Part shown: one piece after another, positions 30,478-39,710 of the stretch
Layout: each line of letters opens with the position of its first letter
How positions within the stretch are numbered: position 1 is the first letter of the stretch
From: Mortierella alpina
Taxonomy: Eukaryota; Mortierellomycota; Mortierellomycetes; Mortierellales; Mortierellaceae
Direction of reading: 5' to 3'
DNA length: 64,000 nucleotides
Assembly: GCA_029449245.1 (NCBI GenBank)
Contig: JANATF010000017.1
Coordinates: forward strand, 434,001 to 498,000
The notes under the pieces: model-generated
What the model saw: only the letters and a program-made list of their open reading frames with translations
Databases searched by the model: none
What the model was told of the DNA's origin: nothing
Program-made: the position numbers and the translations under genes

Positions 30478-31598
30478 ATGCCGAAATACTACTGCGGTAA
30501 ACACCCTTCAGTCCAGCAGCTGGGAGAGCATTGGCAGCAGCAGCAGCAGCAGCACAGCACTCGAGTGGAAATCTAACCTTTGTTGACATGCCTCGCATCT
30601 AGACTACTGCGATATCTTTCTCACTCACGACAGCTCGTCAGTAAGGAAAGCCCACAATGCAGGACGAAACCATCTGATCAACGTCAAGACCTACTACTCG
30701 GGTAACGACCTGGCTCCATCACGACAGCACTATTCACTCTGGTCCTTTTGCTGACAGTGTTGACTAACGTGTTCACGCTGTCTGCTTTGTCATATAGAAT
30801 TGCCCCCTGGCGCAACTCAGTCAGTTCTGGACACGATCAATAAGGCATACGCGGAAGCAGCAACACGTACGGAGATGTCATTTAATGCCCTGGATACATA
30901 CTCAACGGGGCTTTCGGATGTGTAGTCTGGAACTGCAGGCTATCAAAGGACTTCGATGCTGACTTTTTATTTCGCCTACCTCGTCCTTGTTATGCGCTTC
31001 AATCTGGTTAGCAATTCCACAACAATACTCGGGATATCCACAGTATCCAACACTAGGTAACGAAAACTGAGCCAGTCGTGCAGCAGAGAAAGGATCGTAG
31101 GCACCATATACTGTGAACCCTGTGTTTTTTTTGACACGTCCATTTTCTCCGTTGACCCCCTTAGGTGGCCCATTCAACCCATATGGTCGTCCTCCAAGCT
31201 TCCCAGGAATGCCTCCAGGCATGCCACCCATGCGCCCTGGCGATCGACCCAACGGAATGCCTCCAGGACCTCCCCCACCCATGTTCATGAGACCTCCCCC
31301 AGGAGCACCAGGAATGCCCCCTCACCTCCCTCCTCCTCCTCCAGGACTCTTTCCACCTCCAGGCTTCCCTGCAGGCGCACCCTTCCCACCTCCAGGAGCA
31401 CCTTTCCCACCTCCAGGAGCACCAGGCTTCCCACCTCCAGGACAGTTCCCCCCTGGAGCAGTAGGAGCACCGCCATTCAGACCTCCATTCCCTCCTGGAA
31501 GTATACCTCCTCCTGGATCTGCTGCGCCTCCAGGACTTGGACCCGGACCCATCATGAACAATGATCGCAAGAGGCGGCTGGAGGATGGCAGGGATTGA
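30478..31598 (+). CDS. U1 small nuclear ribonucleoprotein C (U1-C)
   Basis: Exons 30478-30496, 30603-30701, 30798-30866 and 31165-31598 give 206 residues, all junctions in frame. The end of exon 3 (GT at 30867) and the long last intron are the least certain. The N-terminus is diagnostic: [21 protein letters not shown], then [18 protein letters not shown]. This is the U1-C C2H2 zinc finger (C6, C9, H24, H30), which contacts the U1 snRNA:5' splice site duplex and helps commit introns to splicing. The C-terminal 145 residues are Pro/Gly/Met-rich repeats ([24 protein letters not shown]), as usual in this family, ending [12 protein letters not shown]. The first intron interrupts the first zinc ligand pair. 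Confidence 0.92.
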
Positions 31599-31841
31599 TT
31601 TGGCTAGAGAGTGGACAGGAAGCAACTACGGGTATTGCCTTTTTTCTCCCAAACGCGTTCCTACAAGTACTATTCTTTTGGTGCTTATACGACAGCCGTC
31701 AGCGGTAGGCGTCTGGCAGTTTGCATTAGTCTTGCCGACTTTTTCTTTTTATTGCAGTAGCAGCCAGGATAATACACATGTTTTTTATTTGCATATTACA
31801 ACATGGGTGCAAAGGTAGATGATTCGTGCTTTTTACTTTTA

Positions 31842-33653
31842 TTACACCCGGAATATGCCGTAGCCGAGCCAAACGGTGGTTAGATTGTCGAACTGCAGCA
31901 GGTGCCGGACTACGCGTTCTTCGAGCGGCAGAGCCACCTTGACTGTATCCTGGGTATCGGAGGCAAACTCGGGGGCGTTCTCAGCTGATGATGCCCCAAT
32001 GGCAGTGTGCTCGACAGCAGATGCTTCTATACTGTTGTCGCCAGCAGCCGTATCCGAATTCCCAATAGCTGACTCAGTTGTGTTCTCAGGACTCGCCTCA
32101 GCTGCCTCCGTTAGTATATCCTTTGTTGTACCAGCAGCCTCGGATGAGCTCGCCGCTGCTTCTGCTGCCGCAATATCCTCGACTGTTGCCCCGACAGCCT
32201 CCTCATCCGCTTTGCGTTTTTGTTCCAGCTTGTGCAGGCGCCTTCGCGTCACCCACGTTGACAGAACGGTCTGGATCTTTTCAGCCGTGTCAAGACCCTT
32301 GATCCGGACTCGAAGGTCCCTCAACCCCTCACAGACCCATGTCACCTTCTCAATCTCATCCATATCCATCATATACTTTGGGAAACACATCCGTTCGATC
32401 TTGGGGCACTGCCTTGGAATCATGTAAACCATCCAGATCGAGTCTGCATGCGATTCAATGAACCTCTCGGGTGCAGCTGCCAGTAAAGCTGATTCAATCA
32501 TCTCCTCTTCATTCCATCCACGGTCGGTCTCGTCTGCAGCAGACCCCCAGGTCTCGTTCGAGTGCGTCGAGACAGACGTCAGAGTGTCCTCGTGGTTCAA
32601 AAGAGCGAGGACGAGCTTTGCAAGGATGCCGCTATGGTTGAAGGACACGGAGCGAATAGTCTTAAGGGAGTCGTTCACGAGCAGGATCGAGAGTATCCAG
32701 CCGTAGCTGTCCAGACCCTGCAAGTGAGGACACCGCCGTGCGATCTCGGATCGGAATTCTGAAACCTGTAGTTCACTCTCTGTGTTGGCATCGATGCCGA
32801 GCGTGGTCAGGGCTGGGAAATGAGCCAGGAGCGAGGGTCGGGTTCGTTGCATGAGTGACTGTACAGGGACAGGCATGTTGCCTGGCGCGTCCACTACAGC
32901 TGCAGCAGCAACGGCGGCGGCAGTGGTGGGAATGGGTAGGAGGAGGTTCTCTGCATCGACTGCAAAGTATCGAATCCTCGTGTGCTGAAACTCATCTTTG
33001 GTGTTGTCATTGCGCAACCGTTGAAAGACGCTTGTCCTCAAGAGATCCAGGGTCTCGAGGGCAGGGCAGCCTCGAAGTAACATGCACAGGGTTTCTCGCT
33101 GCATGCGGTATCGTTCCAGTTTGAGCGTTGTCAGTCTTGAGGTCAAGGCGGGTACTGCGACTACTGCCGGATTGGGGATCAGGGCCTCCACGGGCGAGAA
33201 TGTTTCCAGGGAGTGGTCTTCCTCCTCACCCTCCACAGAAGAGTACTCGCGTCGGAGCGCGACTTTTGTGAGCGAGCTGCAGTTCCTTGCAATCAGATCA
33301 TTGCAGGGACCTTGGTCCTCGCTTTTCACGATGCCGGAGAGAACAGCGAGACTGGTGAACCATTTGCCCGACTGCGGCGGAGGCGACTGCAACAGTTTGA
33401 GGTGTGCCAGGTCTGAAAGGTGGGTGACGACGGAGATGTGGTGACGATACTTTTGGATAACTTCAGGGTCTAGCTCGACAAACTCTGGTTGGGCATCCAG
33501 GTGGATGGTGTGCCAGATAGGGCGCGCAAAGTCCTTGGCCCAGTCCTTGGAGACTTGGACGCAGGAGAGGGCGTCCTTGACGGAGAGATAGCGTCCGATG
33601 CGTTCCCGTATCTCGGGCAGGCAGAGTGGGTTGATGGCGAGGGATACGGTCAT
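31842..33653 (-). CDS. F-box protein, LRR-like
   Basis: Single exon, 603 residues, ATG at 33653. The N-terminus is an F-box (NPLCLPEIRERIGRYLSVKD, then ALSCVQVSKDWAKDFARPIW, residues about 8-48). It is followed by irregular leucine-rich segments (VVTHLSDLAHLKLL, ALETLDLLRTSVFQRL, CPHLQGLDSYGWILSIL), the usual substrate-binding part of F-box/LRR proteins. The C-terminal 130 residues contain an Ala/Glu/Ser-rich low-complexity insert (VEDIAAAEAAASSSEAAG) before a final conserved-looking block (RVVRHLLQFDNLTTVWLGYG). Mortierella-type genomes carry many such genes. It is unrelated in sequence layout to the two tandem F-box genes at 14.6-18.7 kb. Substrate unknown. Confidence 0.82.
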   Translation of the reverse strand: MTVSLAINPLCLPEIRERIGRYLSVKDALSCVQVSKDWAKDFARPIWHTIHLDAQPEFVELDPEVIQKYRHHISVVTHLSDLAHLKLLQSPPPQSGKWFTSLAVLSGIVKSEDQGPCNDLIARNCSSLTKVALRREYSSVEGEEEDHSLETFSPVEALIPNPAVVAVPALTSRLTTLKLERYRMQRETLCMLLRGCPALETLDLLRTSVFQRLRNDNTKDEFQHTRIRYFAVDAENLLLPIPTTAAAVAAAAVVDAPGNMPVPVQSLMQRTRPSLLAHFPALTTLGIDANTESELQVSEFRSEIARRCPHLQGLDSYGWILSILLVNDSLKTIRSVSFNHSGILAKLVLALLNHEDTLTSVSTHSNETWGSAADETDRGWNEEEMIESALLAAAPERFIESHADSIWMVYMIPRQCPKIERMCFPKYMMDMDEIEKVTWVCEGLRDLRVRIKGLDTAEKIQTVLSTWVTRRRLHKLEQKRKADEEAVGATVEDIAAAEAAASSSEAAGTTKDILTEAAEASPENTTESAIGNSDTAAGDNSIEASAVEHTAIGASSAENAPEFASDTQDTVKVALPLEERVVRHLLQFDNLTTVWLGYGIFRV

Positions 33654-34647
33654 GGTTGGAGGGCGCTCCTTGTTTCTCTGTTGGATTTCTTTAAGGAATA
33701 GGGCAGCAATGAGATTGACAATGGGGCATGGGATGGGCGATTCAGATTAAAGAGATGGCGAAGGCTGCATGCTGGCACGACCCGAAAGCAAGGATGATTT
33801 TCATGCACCTCGCCACCGCTTCACGCTGCGAGAGATAAAACAGCGCCTGCGCTTAGGGTCGTGCCCACTGGACCGATTGAGGAATGCAAAGCCCATACGG
33901 CTGGGGTCCTGGCATGGCTGTATGGGTGCTCCAACAGGTAGACTACGCCTTTCTGGAGTCGAAAACTGTCCGTCAGCACGCCGACCTGTCCTAGTCAACA
34001 AGTAGGTGGGTGGAGGACATCCTACCGTTGCAAGATGGCCCCACCAGTGTACTGTACATGTACCTTTCCTTCTCCTGGGAGGACATGCTCTCATTATCTT
34101 CAAAAGGCACTATGCTGCAAGTCTGGAGATCTTGGTCCACGCCCAGGCCTTCCCACCTCGGGCGAGGGGACAAGCCTAAAGGAGGAATCAAGATCCGAGG
34201 TTGCTCCTTTTGAGTTTGAACGCGTGACGCGAGGTGAGCCGATGACTTCAGTTGACGCCAGCCGCGCTTTTACGCTTGGACGGGTACAGGCCGAACGGAA
34301 ACAAGGATCAGCAAAGAAAAAAAATAAGAGATGCCCTTGAAAAATTGAACGGCAGCATATAGATGGACTTACACCATGGCGATACCAATAGTGCATCCAA
34401 GAACAGAGCTGGGCAGCTTTCTTTTTTTACGGCGTGCTTTATTTTTTTTCAAAACAAGAGTGTAACGAACCCAGAGATTAGATCGAGATCAGCATCTCTC
34501 CGCTGGAACAACTCTTTTTCTTTTCTATTCCACAGGTAACAGCGCTTGCGGTGGAAAGTTGGAAAAGTTTTTTTTTCTGTACATTGGGCACTGGATGGCA
34601 AAGATGCAGATGCAACTCTTGCTTGCTCGGTTATTCAACCAAAGCAT
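33654..34647. other. intergenic spacer
   Basis: Between the F-box promoter side and the 3' end of the metallothionein gene. Contains T-runs near 34424 and 34446 and A-runs near 34316. No gene seen. Confidence 0.45.
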
Positions 34648-35689
34648 TTACTTGCAGGCGCAGGAACCGGAAGCACAGGTGCAGGCGGCACTATTGAACA
34701 AAGACACCAAAAGAAAGGGAGAAAAAAAAAAGGTTCACAAGGGAAGACAGGGTTAGAGATTGAGGCGCATGAGAAACAAACCCCAAGGGAACAAAAGATT
34801 GGAGTGCAAAAAAAGGGAACGCGAGAATCGTATCTCCGCTATCTCGTCCCAAAGACCATCGGGTCCCAAGACCCGCCTCGAACAATCTATTTCGCTTTGT
34901 GTTTTCCTGGGTCCACTTCCAGTAGCGAGTGTCCGTGTTTTGCTGCCTTGTCCACATCAGATGTTTGTGCATGGTTCACAACCACACTAGCGCCGCTCTC
35001 TCTCTGTGCAAAGGATCAGTAGTGACACTGTGATCGTATGCACAAATGTTCAGGGGCAGAGGGGGAAAAGAGAAGGTCTGCCCTGCTTCAGAAAGAGCGT
35101 CCAGTCGATCTTGTTCCCTTCTGCTATGACTCCCAGGAACAGGAATGTACTTTGCTTGCCCCGACTGTAACTTTGTACTTGTACCGACTCTCCCTTTTCC
35201 CAGGTTCCCGTCAGACGCGAAAACCACACTGATACACATCCGGCACAAAAGAGAGAGAAGGAAAGAGAGCAAGCAAACGAGAAAGAGTTGCATAGGGTAT
35301 CGTGACGAGCAACTTACCCAGACGAGCAGCCGCATCCGGAGGAGACAGCAGCGCAAGCGCAGGAACCAGCGCAGGCGCACTTGCCGCCTGACTTGCAGTT
35401 GCAGGCAGCGGTGTTGGAGGCAGCAGCCTCAGTCTTGCCGCACTGGCATCCAGATCCGCAGCCTGAATGTGATGACAGAGTGAGAGAGGAGGATTCAGAA
35501 GAGCTGATTAGTGACAAAGGCAATGCCTACAGGAATGTTGACTTTAAGCAAAGCGAGATCTCGAGTCTTTGCGAGAGTCTCCATGAGTCACGGTGTGAAT
35601 GTTGGACGCGTGTGAATTACAAGTCGAGGTGAGGATCACTTACCGCAGTTGGCTCCGCAGGTGCAAACGTTGTTTCCGCAGGGGTTCAT
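34648..35689 (-). CDS. Metallothionein, three exons
   Basis: Exons complement 35644-35689, 35318-35462 and 34648-34690 give 77 residues, with donors GTAAGT and acceptors TTCAG and ATAG, all in frame. The protein has 19 Cys, 18 of them in nine C-x-C pairs (CTC, CGC, CQC, CNC, CAC, CAC, CGC, CTC, CAC), and no aromatic residues or His. This is the signature of metallothioneins, which bind Cu/Zn/Cd in thiolate clusters and buffer metal in the cytosol. The middle has a Cys-free Ala/Ser linker (KTEAAASNTAA), suggesting two metal domains. Intron 2 is 627 nt, long for this window. A TAA stop sits directly across the exon 2/intron 2 junction, so intron retention would give a 64-residue form lacking the last two C-x-C pairs. 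Confidence 0.9.
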
Positions 35690-35793
35690 GGTTGAGAGAG
35701 TATGGAGGGGTGGGTTGTTGGAGTGGGTTGTTGGAGTGAAGGAGGTGTGAAGAGAACAGAAAGAAAAAGAAGAAAGGGCAGCCTCAAGTGCCT

Positions 35794-35801
35794 TTATATA
35801 C
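35794..35801 (-). promoter_or_regulatory. TATA box of the metallothionein gene
   Basis: TATATAAA on the - strand, 105 bp upstream of the ATG at 35689, a normal distance for an inducible fungal promoter. Confidence 0.6.
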
Positions 35802-35905
35802 AGCCTGCTTGCCTCTCGGAGTTGGGTGTGACATGGGGTGGGGTCCAGCTGATGTTTCTTTCTTTTTGCGCCCATCAAACATCTCGTTCAACGGCTCGAT
35901 CTCAT

Positions 35906-35912
35906 GTGTGCA
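35906..35912 (-). promoter_or_regulatory. possible metal-response element
   Basis: TGCACAC on the - strand matches the animal MRE core TGCRCNC, about 110 bp upstream of the TATA box. A seven-base match can arise by chance, and fungal metal regulators often use other sites. Confidence 0.25.
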
Positions 35913-36396
35913 GTACCCTGCTGTGTACGTTGGATGCCCCTCTCTGGGCCTTAAACAGCCATAAACAGCCCACGCGTGCCTCTCTGTCCTGTCGACTCAC
36001 TCTTCCATCTGCATCTATGTGTCTGTAGTTATGCACCAACCACACATGACGCAGGACATTCGCCGTGGTCCTCCGTGCACCGTGGCGAATCGCCTCTCTC
36101 TCGAGACGGACAAGGTGTTATGGTGCTTACAGTAGACGCCTCAAGCAATCTTCTCTATCAATGCAGTGTCAGTTGATGCACTACATGTAGTGGCTGCCTC
36201 AATTGAAGCTGCTGTAAGCCGTCCCTTTTGATGCAGCACAGGCTGTGGAGGTAGCAGTGGATGGCTGCCCCTGTTCATGCGATAGAGTCGGCTTTTGCCG
36301 AAACACTCAAAAAGTTTCCATTGAAAAGAGGTCTCTTTTTAGCCCACAGACCACCTCTCTGCTCTCTTCTTTCTCTCCAGTTCTTATCACCTCAAA

Positions 36397-38066
36397 ATGG
36401 CCATCTCACCTTTCACCGAATCATCTTCCTGTACCCAGACGCTGGAGACGCCCGCCACTCACTCCACGAAGCATAACCACATCCCCTGCTCTATTCTGGG
36501 CGACAGCAACGATGAGAACCCATCGCTGTTCCTGTTCAACGGCATCTCATCCAGGAACACAAGACCTCGTTCCAACGATGTCGCCGAGGTCTTTCAGACC
36601 AGCGACCCTGATATCGTATCGTCTACGGTGGCCATGCCTCCCCCAACAGCCGACTTTTCATCGAGCCGCAGACAGGCCATTTGCGACTACACGTCCATGC
36701 TCCAAAAGTTCTCGACAGCGTCCTTGGGACTGGAGCTTCAAAGTACAAATCAGAAACAGACCAAATTCCTGTCACCACAGTGTTTAGGCCAAGAGCAAGA
36801 GCTAGAGACCCAAGGGGGTTTCGTGCCGCGGTATGAAGCGGCTCATCGGTATTGGGCATCCAAACCTCAGTACAACCACTTTTCCCGCAGGCAGAGAAAT
36901 GAACATTCAACGCGAATCAAGATCTTTTTGGGGTACTTGAAGGATATTGACACTGTGCCGGAGGATGTGCGGTACTGGCACGACGAGACCTGCTTTATCA
37001 TCAAAGACCGGTACCCCAAGGTACGTGCGCACAATTGAGAAAATGGAGTTGTTTGTTATTTTCTTATTCCAAGCAGACGAAAGACTACGGATGACTGATG
37101 CGGCGAAAGAGGGGGTGTTTTTCGCAGGCAACGGTGCACTATTTAGTGATGCCACGAGAGGAGATCATCAAGCCGCGTTTTCTTTCAGGGCCGCATGGCG
37201 TCCAACTTGTGGAGGAGCTTCAGAATCGAGGTCAATGGCTGATTGAAAGGTTTGTTCTCCGGGCTATCATGCTATCCATTCGTCTTGAAGGCCAGTGAAC
37301 TGGGTCATATTTTCTTCGTTGTTAACTGGTTGCACCTCTCTTACTTTCAATGAAATCACATTCAGACTGAAAGCAGCGTCGCCCGAACTCGAGTTCACAA
37401 TGGGGTTTCATGTCTTGCCAAGCATGCTGTAAGTTGGGCAAATGGTGCTGTGTCAAAACAGGGGGCAGGGAAAGGTTGAAAAAACACTTCATCGCTCATC
37501 GGGGGATAGCTTGCATTATTTGAGGCTGTGCGAGCACAGAGCTGCAGCACATGTAGTGGAACAGCATCAGGAGAAGAAGGAGGGCCTCTCACCATTGCTG
37601 ACTCGTGTGACAACAGGAGTAGAATAATATGCGAATCATGCGTTTCCACACCCACTTGCTTGCCCCTCTCCTTCCCTTCGCCATGCACTTATGCAAAAGG
37701 AACAACAAGGGCTAAAAAAAAACCATATCTTGTCTATTTTCTTTAACAATGAACCTTAGACAGCTGCACCTACATGTCATCTCGACCGACTTTTGCTCCA
37801 ATACCTTGAGATCCAAGACGCACTACAACGCTTTCACGACCCGATTTTTGATAACCCCTGAGGAGGTGCTTCAAGTCTTGTACGAGCGTGGGTCATTTTA
37901 CCTGACGCCCCAGGAAATTTATGATTACAGAGAGTGCAAGCACTTGCCACTACGATGTAATCAATGCGATATGGCACATCAGTCTATGGAGATGTTGAAG
38001 ATCCATTTGCAGATGCATCTTGATAAGCGAGTAGCCGCTGCGCAAAGCCGAGTGCTGAGGGACTAG
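36397..38066 (+). CDS. Aprataxin (HIT-domain DNA 5'-adenylate hydrolase)
   Basis: Exons 36397-37020, 37128-37249, 37366-37428 and 37760-38066 give 371 residues. Aprataxin removes AMP left on 5' DNA ends by abortive ligation, in the nucleus. After a disordered N-terminus (about 1-150) come KIFLGYLKDI, CFIIKDRYPKATVHYLVMPR (the HIT beta-sheet), GFHVLPSMLQLHLHVISTDF (HIT active-site strand, about 262-281), HYNAFTTRFLI and a C-terminal C2H2 zinc finger (CNQCDMAHQSMEMLKIHLQM-H). This HIT + zinc-finger order is specific to aprataxin/Hnt3. The active-site motif reads Q-L-H-L-H-V-I: the first position of the His triad is Gln, the central catalytic His is kept. There is no FHA domain, unlike vertebrate aprataxin. 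Intron 3 (331 nt) is longest. Confidence 0.92.
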
Positions 38067-38349
38067 GGCGCAAGCAAGGAGATACTGGGGTTATTTGGGC
38101 ATGCAGAAAGTATATCTTGGAAATAAAAAGCAGTATGGGTTGGTAGTGGTCCACGGGCCACCGCATCAAATTTCGCAAAATGCACCCCGAAAATGTGCTA
38201 CGGTGACGCAAGTGCGCGTATCTTAAATTTCTCGTCCAACCAATCACAGGCAAGAACAATTTTTTCCAGGTCTATTAGTTGTCGTTGTTGACAGGGAAGG
38301 CAAAGATCCTCCTTTTTCACTTTTTGAATCCACCTTTCGCATTCACAAA

Positions 38350-39096
38350 ATGGCTCACAGCAACATCTGGAACTCCCACCCCCGTGGCTATGGCAAGGGC
38401 TCCCGCGAGTGGTAAGGAAGCACACGGACCCTCTCTATGGGAATACAGGAACGCTGAGCACAACGACCACAGGATCCGATTCTAGGATGACACATTTGCA
38501 GGAGCGATGAGCCATCATCCCAAATGTCCAACTGCACTCCGATCACAAAATCGAGTTCAATGCCATGTGGAACCTATGATGAATAAGGATCGTCCTCATT
38601 TATCGCTCTTCAGGATGGGCTTTTGCAAATGCACCCAAGCAACAACGGACAGCCTCTTGAATGAATCTCATCCTCATTCTCACATTCCGCCCACTCGGAA
38701 AACTCGCTGACACACATTCCGCGGACCCCAAACAGCATTGGGTTGTTCAACAACGATTGATTCTGACTCTTGCCTGTATTTATTTTTTATCTCTTACCTA
38801 CAGCCGTGTCTGCACTCACCCCGCCGGTTTGATCCGCAAGTACGGCCTCAACATCTGCCGTCAGTGCTTCCGTGAGAACGCTGCCGCCATCGGTTTCACC
38901 AAGGTAACATAAGGACGCATGAATGAATATATGGCGATACGGAACAGTTACATAGCTATCCGCAGGAATGAGAAGCAGCAGCAACCAGTACTTGTTCTCT
39001 GACAAAACCATTTTCTTTGTTTTCTATTTTTTTCTTTCTTTCTTCCACTTGCACCACTTGAAAATCGTCCACCCTTTCAACCATTAGACCCGCTAA
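38350..39096 (+). CDS. 40S ribosomal protein uS14 (S29)
   Basis: Exons 38350-38411, 38804-38903 and 39088-39096 give 56 residues, the standard length. Sequence: [56 protein letters not shown]. The four zinc cysteines (C-R-V-C and C-R-Q-C) are present. The protein sits in the head of the small subunit. The last exon is only nine bases (Thr-Arg-stop); it follows a TTAG acceptor, and without it the frame would run to a stop after two codons of intron sequence. Intron 1 is 392 nt, long for the window, and interrupts the first zinc cysteine codon. Confidence 0.95.
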
Positions 39097-39710
39097 AACA
39101 CTTTTAGTGCAACACGGCTACTTGTAACACCGTCGCTGGAATAAAGATTCGATCTTTCAGTGCTTCTATTCTATCACCAATGCCTGTCTCCTGGAGATAT
39201 CTCCGCCTTTTGTTTGTGCCTGTTGTCTATGTGCGGGGCTTTCAGGCTCTAGAGGATCGTTTTTCGGCAAAAAAGGAGGACGATGTCAAGTCTTTAATAA
39301 GGATGTCTGTGTACCTCATGTGTGTGGACAGAGGCACAGCTGTGCCTGCGTATGTCTGTGAGCCTGTGGGGCCTTTTTCACTGCCGTGAGCTGTTGCTTG
39401 AACCATAGTGACCCGCCCCTTAAAAATCATTCGAGCAGTTGAAGAGGCTCTCTGCACCTTGCAGATCAGCGTTCGCTCTTTTTCCAACACCACTCTTCAC
39501 CCTTTGATAGCCGTCGAAAAAAGGGTAAGCTCAGCAACGACAATGCCAGTAAAGCAGGGGGTTGGCTAAAGGCGCATGCATTGTGATTAGAACGACGACC
39601 TCGGACGCCACAATGATTATGTTTGAAGCTGTGCGCCACTAAACCTGCAGAATGCTCCTTTTGTTCTTTCCTGTCTGCTTCAAAAAAAAAGTCCGTTGCT
39701 GGATGCTACT
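39097..39710. other. intergenic spacer
   Basis: Between uS14 and TOP3, both + strand. Aside from the AATAAA hexamer and an A-run at 39681-39690, I see no gene or repeat. Confidence 0.45.
39140..39145 (+). terminator. AATAAA polyadenylation signal after uS14
   Basis: Canonical hexamer 43 nt after the stop codon of the uS14 gene, at the expected distance for cleavage/polyadenylation. Confidence 0.5.

Larger units (their letters stand above)
35690..36396. other. divergent promoter region, metallothionein (-) and aprataxin (+)
   Basis: 707 bp with no gene. A TATA box and one metal-response-like site face the metallothionein gene (annotated separately). The aprataxin side is T/C-rich (36330-36395). 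Confidence 0.5.

Noticed and set aside
31161-31625. Minus-strand Trp/Arg-rich frames opposite the U1-C proline tail
   Set aside because: Reverse reading of Pro-Gly codons; no protein logic.
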